A stretch of 64,000 nt of DNA, taken from the NCBI RefSeq assembly GCF_009932725.1, contig NZ_BLJU01000001.1:124001-188000 (forward strand). The letters run 5' to 3'. The position numbers and the translations under genes are program-made. This document shows positions 56,012-64,000 of this stretch, piece after piece. Under the pieces are notes generated by a model. The model searched no databases and had not been told where the DNA came from. It was given only the letters and a program-made list of their open reading frames with translations. Numbering within the stretch: the stretch's first letter is position 1; each line of letters starts with the position of its first letter. The DNA comes from Pseudomonas yangonensis (lineage in GTDB: Bacteria > Pseudomonadota > Gammaproteobacteria > Pseudomonadales > Pseudomonadaceae).

Positions 56012-56791
56012 CTAGTTCCAGCCGAACACCTCATCCGCATTACGGCTGCTGGCCGCCGCCAGCTCTTCGGCCGTAATGCCACGTAGCGCTGCCAGTTCGG
56101 CGCAGATGTCCGCCAGATATTCGGGGCTGTTGCGCTGGTTCGGGTGCATGGCTGGGGCCATGTCCGGGGCGTCGGTTTCCAGCACGATGGATTCCAGCGG
56201 CAGCTGCGCCACCACCCTGCGCAGGCGGTTGGCCTGCGGCCAGGTGGCGGCGCCGCCCAGGCCGAGGCGAAAGCCCAGCTTGATGTACTCGCGCGCTTCT
56301 TCATAGCTGCCGGCGAAGGCGTGGACGATGCCGCCACGGGCCGGACGAAAGCGCTTGAGCGTGGCGATGGTGGCGGCATGGGCGCGGCGCACGTGCAGCA
56401 ACGCCGGTAATTCGAAATCGACCGCCAACCCCAGTTGAGCTTCGAACAGCGTCTGCTGACGTTCGCGATCCAGGTCCGCCAGGTAATAATCCAGGCCGAA
56501 CTCGCCAACGGCGCAGAGTTTGCGGTGTCCGGCCAGTCTGCCCAGCCAGTCACGCAGTTCGGCAAGATGCTGCGGTTGATGCTCGTCCAGATAGACCGGG
56601 TGCAAGCCGAACGCGGCGTGCAGGCCATCGTGCGCTTCGACCAGTTGCCACAGACGCCGCCAGTTGCCCTGGTACACCCCGAGCACCACCATGCGCTGCA
56701 CGCCCAGTTCGCGGCTGCGTGCGAGTACTTCGGTGCGGTCGGCGTCGAAGTCGGGAAAATCCAGGTGGGTGTGGGTATCGATCAGGCGCAT
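56012..56791 (-). CDS. TatD family metal-dependent hydrolase
   Basis: A 259-residue TIM-barrel hydrolase. Metal ligands are in LIDTHTHLDFPDFD (HxH), AVGEFGLDYY (Glu), ALLHVRRA (His), IVHAFAGSYEEA (His) and VLETDAPDM (Asp). TatD proteins act as 3'-5' exonucleases or related phosphoesterases. The start at 56791 (MRLIDTHTH) is preferred over a 36-residue extension. It is divergent from the AsmA-like gene. This is one of several TatD paralogues expected in a pseudomonad. Confidence 0.88.
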   Translation of the reverse strand: MRLIDTHTHLDFPDFDADRTEVLARSRELGVQRMVVLGVYQGNWRRLWQLVEAHDGLHAAFGLHPVYLDEHQPQHLAELRDWLGRLAGHRKLCAVGEFGLDYYLADLDRERQQTLFEAQLGLAVDFELPALLHVRRAHAATIATLKRFRPARGGIVHAFAGSYEEAREYIKLGFRLGLGGAATWPQANRLRRVVAQLPLESIVLETDAPDMAPAMHPNQRNSPEYLADICAELAALRGITAEELAAASSRNADEVFGWN

Positions 56792-56927
56792 TGGTCGGCT
56801 CGCGGACGGGCTTTCAGGGTCGACTATTTTCGCCATTGCCGCCAGTGCCGGGGAGCGTTGGCTAATCTTCTCGGTCGTATGGCTATGGACGAGTTTCACT
56901 CGGCACGCGAAGTAGGGAGGTCACCGG

Positions 56928-58982
56928 GTGCGCCAGGTACGCAAGCTGATGGGCGCGATGTTCGCCATTTTTCTGCTGTTGGTGGCGGCGCTGATGCTGT
57001 TTCTGGCGCTGTTCGACTGGAACCGGGCACGGCCGCTGATCAATGAGCAGGTATCGGCGGCGTTGAATCGGCCATTCGCCATCGAGGGTGATCTGCGCGT
57101 GTTCTGGCAGCGCGAACCTGGCCAACCGGGGCTGAGCGCCTGGCTGCCCTGGCCGCATTTCGCTGCCGAGCACCTGCGTCTGGGCAATCCTGACTGGGCG
57201 CAGGGCGATACCTTCGTCAGTCTCGACCGCGTGCGTTTGCGCTTGTCGCCCCTGCCGCTGCTGTGGAAGACCGTGAGCATCCCGAGTATCGAGCTCGGTG
57301 CGCCGACGGCCGACCTGCAGCGTCTGGCCGATGGTCGCGCCAACTGGGTGTTCGACCTGGGCAGTGAGCAGGCGGATGACGGCGAGCAGCCCAGCCCCTG
57401 GACGCTGGATATCGGCACCATCGCGTTCGACAAGGGGCAGGTGAAGCTCGATGACAAGGTCAGCAACACGCGGCTGGATGCGGTCATCCAGCCGCTTGGC
57501 GAGCCGATACCCTTCGCCGAGATCGTCGGCAAGAACGCTGCCGAACGCCTGACTGAAAGCAACGCCAGTGCTCAGGACTACGCCTTCGCCTGGCAGACCA
57601 AGGGCAGCTTTCGTGGCCAGTCGCTTACCGGTAACGGCAAGGTCGGCGGTCTGCTGGCCCTGCATGATGCCTCGCAGCCCTTCCCGCTGCAGGCAGATGT
57701 GCGTGCCGGCGCCACCCGCATTCGTGTCGCTGGCAGCCTGACCGATCCGCAGAATCTCGGCGCGCTGGATCTGCGCCTGCAACTGTCCGGAGCAAGTCTG
57801 GGCCACCTCTACCCGCTGACCGGCGTCACCCTGCCGGATACGCCGCCCTACAGCACCGACGGTCGTCTGCAGGCCGACCTGCGTGACGCCGGTGGCGCGA
57901 CCTTTCGCTATCTCGGTTTCAACGGGCGTATCGGCGACAGCGACATTCATGGCGATCTGACCTTCGTCGCGCGCGAGCCACGGCCGAAACTGTCCGGGCG
58001 CCTGACTTCCAACCAACTGCTGTTCAGTGACCTGGCGCCTCTGATCGGCGCCGACTCCAGCGCCGACAAGCGGCAGCGTGGTGAACGCGATACGCAGCCG
58101 GCGAACAAGGTATTGCCGGTCGCGCAGTTCCGTACCGACCGCTGGCGCGCGATGGATGCCGACGTACGCTTCGTCGGTAAACGCATCGTGCACAGTGAGC
58201 AGTTGCCGATCAGCGATCTGGATACTCATGTGGTGCTCAATGACGGCACGCTGAGTCTGGAGCCGCTGCGCTTCGGCATGGCCGGCGGCGCGCTCGACGC
58301 GCAGATTCGTCTCAACGGCGCGGCCGCCCCTTTGCAGGGGCAGATGCGCCTGCGCGCCCGAGATCTCAGGCTCAAGCAGCTGTTTCCCACCTTCGCGCCA
58401 ATGCAGACCAGCCTGGGGGCCTTGAATGGCGATGCGCAACTCAGTGGCCGCGGCAACTCGGTTGCGGCACTGCTGGGCAGCGCCGATGGCGAACTGAAGA
58501 TGCTGATCAACGACGGGGCGGTAAGCCGTGGGCTGATGGAAATCGCCGGGCTGAACGTCGGTAATTATCTGGTGGGCCGGCTGTTCGGCGACGAGGAAGT
58601 GAAGATCAACTGCGCGGCTGCCGATCTGGGCATCAAGCAGGGTCTGATGAGCACGCGCCTGTTCGTCATCGACACCGAGAATGCGGTGATCAAGGTCGAC
58701 GGCAGCGCCAATTTCGCCAGCGAACGGCTGGATTTCACCATCACGCCGGCGACCAAGGGCTTTCGCATCTTCTCCCTGCGCTCGCCGCTGTATGTGCGCG
58801 GCACCTTCAAGCAGCCGGCGCCGGGCGTGCAGGCGACACCGCTGGCCTTGCGTGGTGCCGGGCTGGTGGCGTTGGGGGTGGCCGTGGCGCCGGCGGCCGG
58901 TTTGCTGGCGCTGGTAGCGCCCAGCGCCGGTGACGAGCCCAGCCAGTGCGAGCCCTTGCTGCAGAAGATTCGCGGCGGCTAA
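56928..58982 (+). CDS. AsmA family inner-membrane protein
   Basis: A 684-residue protein with one N-terminal anchor (residues 8-27, MGAMFAIFLLLVAALMLFLA), followed by a long periplasmic beta-rich AsmA domain and ending with the AsmA_2 region (NYLVGRLFGDEEVKINCAAAD). AsmA-like proteins resemble bridge-type lipid-transfer proteins between the membranes. It starts with GTG at 56928 with AGGGAGG upstream. The stop lies 12 bases before the convergent fruR stop. Confidence 0.88.
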   Translation: MRQVRKLMGAMFAIFLLLVAALMLFLALFDWNRARPLINEQVSAALNRPFAIEGDLRVFWQREPGQPGLSAWLPWPHFAAEHLRLGNPDWAQGDTFVSLDRVRLRLSPLPLLWKTVSIPSIELGAPTADLQRLADGRANWVFDLGSEQADDGEQPSPWTLDIGTIAFDKGQVKLDDKVSNTRLDAVIQPLGEPIPFAEIVGKNAAERLTESNASAQDYAFAWQTKGSFRGQSLTGNGKVGGLLALHDASQPFPLQADVRAGATRIRVAGSLTDPQNLGALDLRLQLSGASLGHLYPLTGVTLPDTPPYSTDGRLQADLRDAGGATFRYLGFNGRIGDSDIHGDLTFVAREPRPKLSGRLTSNQLLFSDLAPLIGADSSADKRQRGERDTQPANKVLPVAQFRTDRWRAMDADVRFVGKRIVHSEQLPISDLDTHVVLNDGTLSLEPLRFGMAGGALDAQIRLNGAAAPLQGQMRLRARDLRLKQLFPTFAPMQTSLGALNGDAQLSGRGNSVAALLGSADGELKMLINDGAVSRGLMEIAGLNVGNYLVGRLFGDEEVKINCAAADLGIKQGLMSTRLFVIDTENAVIKVDGSANFASERLDFTITPATKGFRIFSLRSPLYVRGTFKQPAPGVQATPLALRGAGLVALGVAVAPAAGLLALVAPSAGDEPSQCEPLLQKIRGG

Positions 58983-58994
58983 GCGCGCCTGTGC

Positions 58995-59981
58995 TCAGGT
59001 GCGTGCCTTGAAACTTCGGCCGATGGCTTCGATACCAGGTTGGTAGTCGCCGAGCTCCACCGCCCGCAACGTCCAGGCCAGCACGCGCTCGGCGATGCGC
59101 TCATGCTGCTGGCTCATGGCATTGACCCGCAGCGGCAGGAAGTCCAGCAACTGAGTATCGCCGAAGGTGGCCAGGCGCACGGCCGGCCAGTGCTCGCCGC
59201 CACGTTCGCGCAGGGCATCGAGCACGCCTTCGAGCAGCACGTAGGCTGTGGTGAGCAAGGCATCCGGCGTGCCGCCTTCATCCAGTAACGCCTGCATCTG
59301 CTGGTAGCCACAGGCGCGTCCGAATTCATTGCCGTGATAGACGCTGACGCGCCCTGCGAAGCCGGCCAGCGCCGTATGAAAACCGCGCTCGCGTGCCTGG
59401 CTGATGACCAGCTCGGCGCGCGCACCGAGCAGGGCGATATGTCGGGGCTGGGGCGTCAGCAGGCTTTCGGTCAGCGTGCGCCCGGCCTGCTCGTCGTCAC
59501 TGACCACCGAACGGATATGCGCGGGCGAGAGCGCTCGGTCAACCGCCACCACCGGCAGGCCGGCGGCGACGATGGCGGGATACAGCGGGTCGTCGGCGGG
59601 CAGGCAACTGGCGACGATCAGCGCCTCGCAGCGACGCGAGCGAAACAGTTCCAGCAGTTGCCGCTCGGTGTCCGGATCGTCGTCGGAACTGGCGATCAGC
59701 AACTGGTAACCCGCTGCACGGGCCTTCTGTTCCAGCAGTTTGGCCAGGCGTGCATAGCTGGGGTTTTCCAGGTCCGGCAGGATGAAGCCCAGGCAGCGGC
59801 TTTGCCCGCGGCGCAGGCTGGCGGCCTGCTGGTCGGGGCGGTAGCCGTGTTCTTCCACCACCGCCAGCACGCGCGCTACGGTCGCCGGGCTGATGCGCCG
59901 GCGTTGGGCCTGACCGTTGATCACGTAGCTGGCGGTGGTTACCGAGACCTGGGCCAGGCGGGCGATGTCGCTGAGTTTCAC
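58995..59981 (-). CDS. fruR: Fructose operon repressor FruR/Cra
   Basis: A 328-residue LacI-family repressor with an N-terminal helix-turn-helix (LSDIARLAQVSVTTASYVIN) and a periplasmic-binding-protein-like effector domain (from about 60). In P. putida, Cra represses fruBKA and is released by fructose-1-phosphate. It is divergent from fruB with a matching operator between them (60100-60111), so this assignment is supported by context. Confidence 0.93.
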   Translation of the reverse strand: MKLSDIARLAQVSVTTASYVINGQAQRRRISPATVARVLAVVEEHGYRPDQQAASLRRGQSRCLGFILPDLENPSYARLAKLLEQKARAAGYQLLIASSDDDPDTERQLLELFRSRRCEALIVASCLPADDPLYPAIVAAGLPVVAVDRALSPAHIRSVVSDDEQAGRTLTESLLTPQPRHIALLGARAELVISQARERGFHTALAGFAGRVSVYHGNEFGRACGYQQMQALLDEGGTPDALLTTAYVLLEGVLDALRERGGEHWPAVRLATFGDTQLLDFLPLRVNAMSQQHERIAERVLAWTLRAVELGDYQPGIEAIGRSFKART

Positions 59982-60099
59982 GGGCGCAGCACCATGTAGA
60001 GAAGAGGTTTCGATCGTGCGAGCGCGGCGAGTCTACACCGCTGCGGCGACGACCGGGCTTCAAGGATTACCCATTATCGGATAAGGTGCCAGTGCTTGA

Positions 60100-60111
60100 T
60101 GAATCGTTTCA
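60100..60111. promoter_or_regulatory. Cra/FruR operator upstream of fruB
   Basis: TGAATCGTTTCA differs by one base from the palindromic Cra core TGAAACGTTTCA. It lies 111 bases before the fruB start and 119 after the fruR start, where repression of fruB is expected. Confidence 0.8.
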
Positions 60112-60221
60112 GCAATACGCTTCATCAACTAATCTTGGAGCGTTCGCACGCGGCATCAGTGATGCACGGCGGTACCCACACCCTTCTCAGTCAGAACAAC
60201 AATCCCAAGCCGGAGGCCCCC

Positions 60222-63083
60222 ATGCTCGAACTCGATGCCAGCCAAATCCAGATGGGCCGGGTTGCGGCGAACAAGGGTGAAGCCCTGGCCATGCTTGGCG
60301 ATGCCCTGGCCGCTGCCGGCCTGGCCACTGCGGCTTATCTCGAAGGCTTGCAGGCGCGTGAAGCCCAGGGTTCGACCTTCCTCGGCCAGGGCATCGCCAT
60401 TCCCCATGGCACGCCGCAGACCCGCGACCAGGTGCTGCGCACCGGCGTCAGCCTGATCCAGTTTCCCAATGGCGTGGACTGGGGTAATGGCCAGCAGGTC
60501 TACCTGGCCATCGCCATCGCCGCGCAGTCCGATGAGCATCTTCATCTGTTGCAACTGCTGACCCGCGCGCTGGGCGAGGGGGATCTGAGCCAGGCGCTGC
60601 GCGAAGCCAGCGAGCCGGCACAGATTCTCGAACTGCTGCAGGGCGCGCCGCAGGCGCTGGCGCTGGACGGCCAACTGGTCGCGCTGGGGCAGCCGGCCGA
60701 AGATTTCGACGAGTTGCTCTGGCAGGGCGCACGCCTGTTGCGTCAGGCCGGGTGTGCTCGCAGCGGTTTCGCCCTCGGACTGGCGCGTGGTGAACCCCTG
60801 CCGCTGGGCGGTGGCCTGTGGTGGCTGCACAGCGAGATCAGCGTCGAACGCCCTGGCCTGGCTTTCGTCACCCCGGCGCAGCCGCTGAGCTTTCGCGGCG
60901 AGGCGTTGCGCGGCCTGTTCTGCCTGGCCAGCCAGGGCGAGGCGCATCGCCAGGCGCTGGAGCGGCTGTGCGATGTGCTGATCGGTGGCCGCGCCGCGGC
61001 GTTCAGCGAAGCCAGCGACAGCCGCCAGGTTATTGAGGCGTTGGGCGGTGAAGTGACGCCGGATTGGCCCAGCCTCAGCGTGCCGCTGCTCAACGCCCAT
61101 GGTTTGCACGCACGTCCGGCCAAGGCACTCAGCGAACTGGCGCAGGGGTTCGCCGGCGAGATTCGCGTGCGCCTGCTCGGTGATAGCGGGGCCGGCGTCT
61201 CGGCCAAGAGCCTTAGCCGCCTGCTGGCCTTGGGCGCACGTCGCGGGCAGATGCTCGAATTCAGCGCCGAGCCGGCGATTGCCGACAGCGCACTACCGGC
61301 CATTCGTGCTGCTGTGGAAAGTGGCCTGGGGGAAAGGGTCGAGCCGCTCAACGAAGCGTTGCCCGAAGTGGCGGCGCAGCTACAGCCGGCTCCGCCGGTC
61401 GCTCCCGTTGCCGGTAGCCGACTGGTTGCGGTGGCCGCCTCGCCCGGTATCGCCATCGGCCCCGCACTGGTGCGCACGCCCCCCGAATTTCATTTCGACG
61501 AGCAGGGACAGGGCCTCGAACACGAGCTGTCGCGTCTGGATGCAGCCCTTGCCGCCGTTGCCTCGCAACTGCAGCGCCTGGTCGACGGCGCTGGCGTGGC
61601 CAGCATTCGCGAGATTTTCAGTGCCCACCTGGCCATGCTCGATGACCCCGCTCTGCGCGAGGATGTCGAGGTGCGCCTGGCCAAGGGTGCCAGCGCCGAA
61701 GCGGCCTGGCAGGTCGAAGTGGAGGCGGCGGCCAAGCGTCAGGAAGCCCTGCACGATCCGCTGCTGGCCGAGCGGGCAGCGGACTTGCGCGATATCGGCA
61801 ACCGCGTGTTGGCGCATCTGTGTGGTGTCGAGCTGCCCAGCGAGCCTAACGAGCCTTACATCCTGGTGATGGCCGAAGTGGTGCCCTCGGATGTCGCCGC
61901 GCTGGATCGTCAGCGCGTCGCCGGTATCGTCACCGCACGTGGTGGGGCCACCGCGCACAGTGCCATTATCGCCCGCGCTCTGGGCATTCCCGCGCTGGTC
62001 GGCGCCGGCGATGGGGTACTGGCACTGGCTCAGGGCACGCCCTTGCTGCTCGATGGCGACAGCGGCCTGCTGCGCGTCGCCCCGGATGCGGCCGAACGCG
62101 ACCAGGCGCTGCATGAGCGCGAGGTGGCGCAGAAGCGTCAGGAGCAGGCGCATGCCCGGCGTTTCGAGGCGGCGCAGACCCGTGACGGTGTGCGCGTGGA
62201 AGTCGCGGCCAATATCGGTGCCAGTGGCGAAACCAGCGAGGCGGTGGAGCTGGGCGCCGATGCAGTGGGCCTGCTGCGCACCGAACTGGTGTTCATGGAG
62301 CACGCCCAGGCGCCGGACCAGGCTGCGCAGGAACACGAGTACCGGCGCGTGCTCGATGCGCTGGCCGGCCGCCCGCTGGTGGTGCGCACCCTGGATGTCG
62401 GCGGTGACAAGCCGCTACCGTACTGGCCGATGCCGGCCGAGGAGAATCCCTTTCTCGGTGTGCGCGGCATTCGCCTGAGCCTGCAGCGCCCGGAGATTCT
62501 CGAAACCCAGTTGCGCGCCTTGCTCGCCTCGGCCGATGGGCGCCCGCTGCGCATCATGTTCCCCATGGTTGGCTCGGTGGAGGAGTGGCGCGCGGCGCGG
62601 GACCTGGTGCAGCGCCTGCGCGAGGAGGTCGAGGTGCGCGATCTGCAGGTCGGCATCATGGTCGAGGTACCTTCGGCGGCACTGCTGGCCCCGGTGCTGG
62701 CGCGCGAAGTGGACTTCTTCAGCATCGGCACCAACGATCTGACGCAGTACTGCCTGGCCATCGACCGCGGTCACCCGCAGCTCTCGGCCCAGGCCGACGG
62801 CCTGCACCCGGCGGTGCTGCGCCTGATCGAGATGACCGTGAGCGCTGCCCATGCCCAGGGCAAGTGGGTCGGTGTCTGCGGCGAACTGGCCAGTGACCGC
62901 CTGGCCGTGCCGCTGCTGGTCGGCCTCGGCGTGGACGAATTGAGCGTAACGCCGCGTTCGATGGCGTTGGTCAAGGCACGCGTGCGCGAGCTGAACAGCC
63001 GCCAGGCGCGAACCCTGGCCGACCGCGCCCTGACCCTGGACAGCGCCAGCGCGGTGCGCGCGCTGGTCGCGGAGATGCACTGA
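60222..63083 (+). CDS. fruB: Fructose PTS multiphosphoryl transfer protein (EIIA-HPr-EI)
   Basis: A 953-residue fusion carrying phosphate from PEP to the fructose transporter. EIIA-Fru occupies about 1-145 with active His62 (GIAIPHGTP). HPr occupies about 283-370 with His296 (NAHGLHARPAKAL). Enzyme I occupies about 395-953 with His579 (GGATAHSAIIARALG) and the PEP site VVRTLDVGGDKPLPYW. CGGAGG precedes the ATG at 60222; the upstream reading covers the operator and is rejected. fruK overlaps its stop by one base. fruA (EIIBC) is expected beyond the window. Confidence 0.95.
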   Translation: MLELDASQIQMGRVAANKGEALAMLGDALAAAGLATAAYLEGLQAREAQGSTFLGQGIAIPHGTPQTRDQVLRTGVSLIQFPNGVDWGNGQQVYLAIAIAAQSDEHLHLLQLLTRALGEGDLSQALREASEPAQILELLQGAPQALALDGQLVALGQPAEDFDELLWQGARLLRQAGCARSGFALGLARGEPLPLGGGLWWLHSEISVERPGLAFVTPAQPLSFRGEALRGLFCLASQGEAHRQALERLCDVLIGGRAAAFSEASDSRQVIEALGGEVTPDWPSLSVPLLNAHGLHARPAKALSELAQGFAGEIRVRLLGDSGAGVSAKSLSRLLALGARRGQMLEFSAEPAIADSALPAIRAAVESGLGERVEPLNEALPEVAAQLQPAPPVAPVAGSRLVAVAASPGIAIGPALVRTPPEFHFDEQGQGLEHELSRLDAALAAVASQLQRLVDGAGVASIREIFSAHLAMLDDPALREDVEVRLAKGASAEAAWQVEVEAAAKRQEALHDPLLAERAADLRDIGNRVLAHLCGVELPSEPNEPYILVMAEVVPSDVAALDRQRVAGIVTARGGATAHSAIIARALGIPALVGAGDGVLALAQGTPLLLDGDSGLLRVAPDAAERDQALHEREVAQKRQEQAHARRFEAAQTRDGVRVEVAANIGASGETSEAVELGADAVGLLRTELVFMEHAQAPDQAAQEHEYRRVLDALAGRPLVVRTLDVGGDKPLPYWPMPAEENPFLGVRGIRLSLQRPEILETQLRALLASADGRPLRIMFPMVGSVEEWRAARDLVQRLREEVEVRDLQVGIMVEVPSAALLAPVLAREVDFFSIGTNDLTQYCLAIDRGHPQLSAQADGLHPAVLRLIEMTVSAAHAQGKWVGVCGELASDRLAVPLLVGLGVDELSVTPRSMALVKARVRELNSRQARTLADRALTLDSASAVRALVAEMH

Positions 63084-64000
63084 TGGCCCGGATTCTGACC
63101 CTGACCCTGAACCCGGCGCTGGACCTGACGCTGCGCCTGGATCGCCTGCAGCCCGGTGCGATCAATCGCTGCCATGAACTGCGCAGTCACGCTGCCGGCA
63201 AGGGCTTGAACGTGGCCCAGGTGCTGGCCGATCTGGGCCACAGCCTGAGCGTCGGTGGCTTTCTCGGGCGCGCCAATGCCGCGCCGTTCGAAAGCCTGAT
63301 GCACAAGCGCGGTTTTCACGACCTGTTCGTCCGGGTGCCGGGCGAGACGCGCAGCAATATCAAGTTGGCCGAAACCGATGGTCGCATCACCGACCTCAAT
63401 GGCCCCGGCCCGCAGGTCGAGGTCGAGCATCTGCAACGCCTGCAGGATGACCTGCAGCCGCTGTTGGCCGGGCATGACGCCGTGGTGGTCGCCGGCAGTC
63501 TGCCGCGTGGCGTGACGCCGCAATGGTTCGCCGGCTTGCTGCGGTGGATCAAGGCCAGCGGCGTGCCGCTGGCGGTGGACACCAGCGGTGCAGCCCTGCA
63601 GGCGGCCCTGGGCGTCGCGCCCTGGCTGATCAAACCCAACGAGGAAGAACTGGCCGAGGTCTGCGGCAGCGATCTATCCGCCGCCGTGCAGGGCCTGCGC
63701 GCACAGGGCATCGAGCACGTGCTGCTGTCGCGCGGCGCGCAAGGCGTCGACTGGCATGGCCCTGGTCTCGCCCTGCGCGCCGTTCCGCCACGCGTCGAGG
63801 TGGCCAGCACGGTCGGTGCCGGCGACTCACTGCTGGCGGCCAGCCTGCATGGCCTGCTCGAGGGCTGGCCGGCCGAACGCACCTTGCGCCTGGCCACCGC
63901 GGTGGCGGCGCAGGCGGTCACCCAGATCGGCTTCGGTATCCATGATCGCGAGCAACTGGCCCGTCTCGAGGCGGCCGTGCAACTGCACCCCATAGAAGAA
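63083..64000 (+). CDS. fruK: 1-phosphofructokinase, C-terminus cut by window edge
   Basis: The ATG at 63083 overlaps the fruB stop (TGATG), and the frame is open for 306 codons to the window end. The sequence has the PfkB-family start ILTLTLNPALDLTL, the substrate loop SHAAGKGLNVAQVLADLG, PNEEELAEVCG and the catalytic STVGAGDSLLAA motif. It phosphorylates fructose-1-phosphate to fructose-1,6-bisphosphate. FruK is usually about 315 residues, so only a few codons are missing. Confidence 0.95.
   Translation, partial: MARILTLTLNPALDLTLRLDRLQPGAINRCHELRSHAAGKGLNVAQVLADLGHSLSVGGFLGRANAAPFESLMHKRGFHDLFVRVPGETRSNIKLAETDGRITDLNGPGPQVEVEHLQRLQDDLQPLLAGHDAVVVAGSLPRGVTPQWFAGLLRWIKASGVPLAVDTSGAALQAALGVAPWLIKPNEEELAEVCGSDLSAAVQGLRAQGIEHVLLSRGAQGVDWHGPGLALRAVPPRVEVASTVGAGDSLLAASLHGLLEGWPAERTLRLATAVAAQAVTQIGFGIHDREQLARLEAAVQLHPIEE

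Noticed and set aside
56883..58439. A 518-codon open frame on the minus strand
   Set aside because: Antisense of the AsmA-like gene, which has an N-terminal anchor and a good ribosome binding site.

Overview
This window is chromosomal DNA from a Pseudomonas, most likely of the P. oleovorans / P. mendocina / P. alcaligenes side of the genus. The evidence is high GC in most genes, gene neighbourhoods that match P. aeruginosa from memory (ndh - DUF3094 - MOSC - DUF1780 - ECF-like permease - yacG - coaE - pilDCB / pilA - nadC - DUF1631 - ampDE - MCP, and radA - mapZ - glyA - morA), and dispersed REP-like palindromes between genes. No phage, insertion sequence, CRISPR array or plasmid function was seen.

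Layout. 1-2.4 kb: the start of a GNAT gene, two DUF4136 lipoproteins, and the tRNA methyltransferase cmoM with a MazG-like gene. 2.6-7.8 kb: a lipid-type set with alternating orientation (MaoC dehydratase, AraC regulator, long FabG, thiolase). 8.2-11.0 kb: the cyanide-insensitive bd oxidase cioAB with a tiny DUF2474 protein and an upstream ANR box. 11.1-15.2 kb: an ECF sigma / FecR / TonB-transducer iron-uptake cassette. 15.3-18.1 kb: a TldD/TldE-like protease pair. 18.1-24.3 kb: rlmG, a ferredoxin-NADP reductase, a CNNM/CBS membrane protein, two DUF465 genes, a frameshifted GNAT gene and radA. 24.1-36.1 kb: c-di-GMP and translation genes (mapZ, morA, ettA, a PilZ gene in operon with a DUF1631 gene) plus glyA. 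36.3-36.5 kb: tRNA-Asn, tRNA-Pro and tRNA-Lys. 36.9-41.7 kb: the ndh operon, an orphan permease, yacG and coaE. 42.0-48.3 kb: the type IV pilus block pilD-pilC-pilB and divergent pilA, followed by an unusual DCC-HTTM fusion gene. 48.4-55.9 kb: nadC, a second DUF1631 gene, ampDE and a chemotaxis receptor. 56.0-64.0 kb: TatD, AsmA, and the fructose locus fruR / fruB-fruK, with fruK cut by the window edge.

The most unusual part is the pilus block. pilB, pilC and pilA have lower GC than their neighbours. The slot after pilA, which in P. aeruginosa holds strain-variable pilin accessory genes, carries a thioredoxin-like CxxC domain fused to a polytopic HTTM-like (vitamin K carboxylase-related) membrane domain. 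Other points to check are an SD-masking hairpin on the MazG-like gene, a nested inverted-repeat element between the DUF3015 gene and glyA, a one-base frameshift in a GNAT gene, and the DUF1631-PilZ pairing.

Regulatory sites read directly from the sequence are an ANR box (cioA), a Fur-like box (ECF sigma), a sigma-54 promoter (pilA), a sigma-28 promoter (chemotaxis receptor), sigma-70 promoters (tRNA operon, second DUF1631 gene) and a Cra/FruR operator (fruB). Residue positions marked about are estimated from nucleotide positions.
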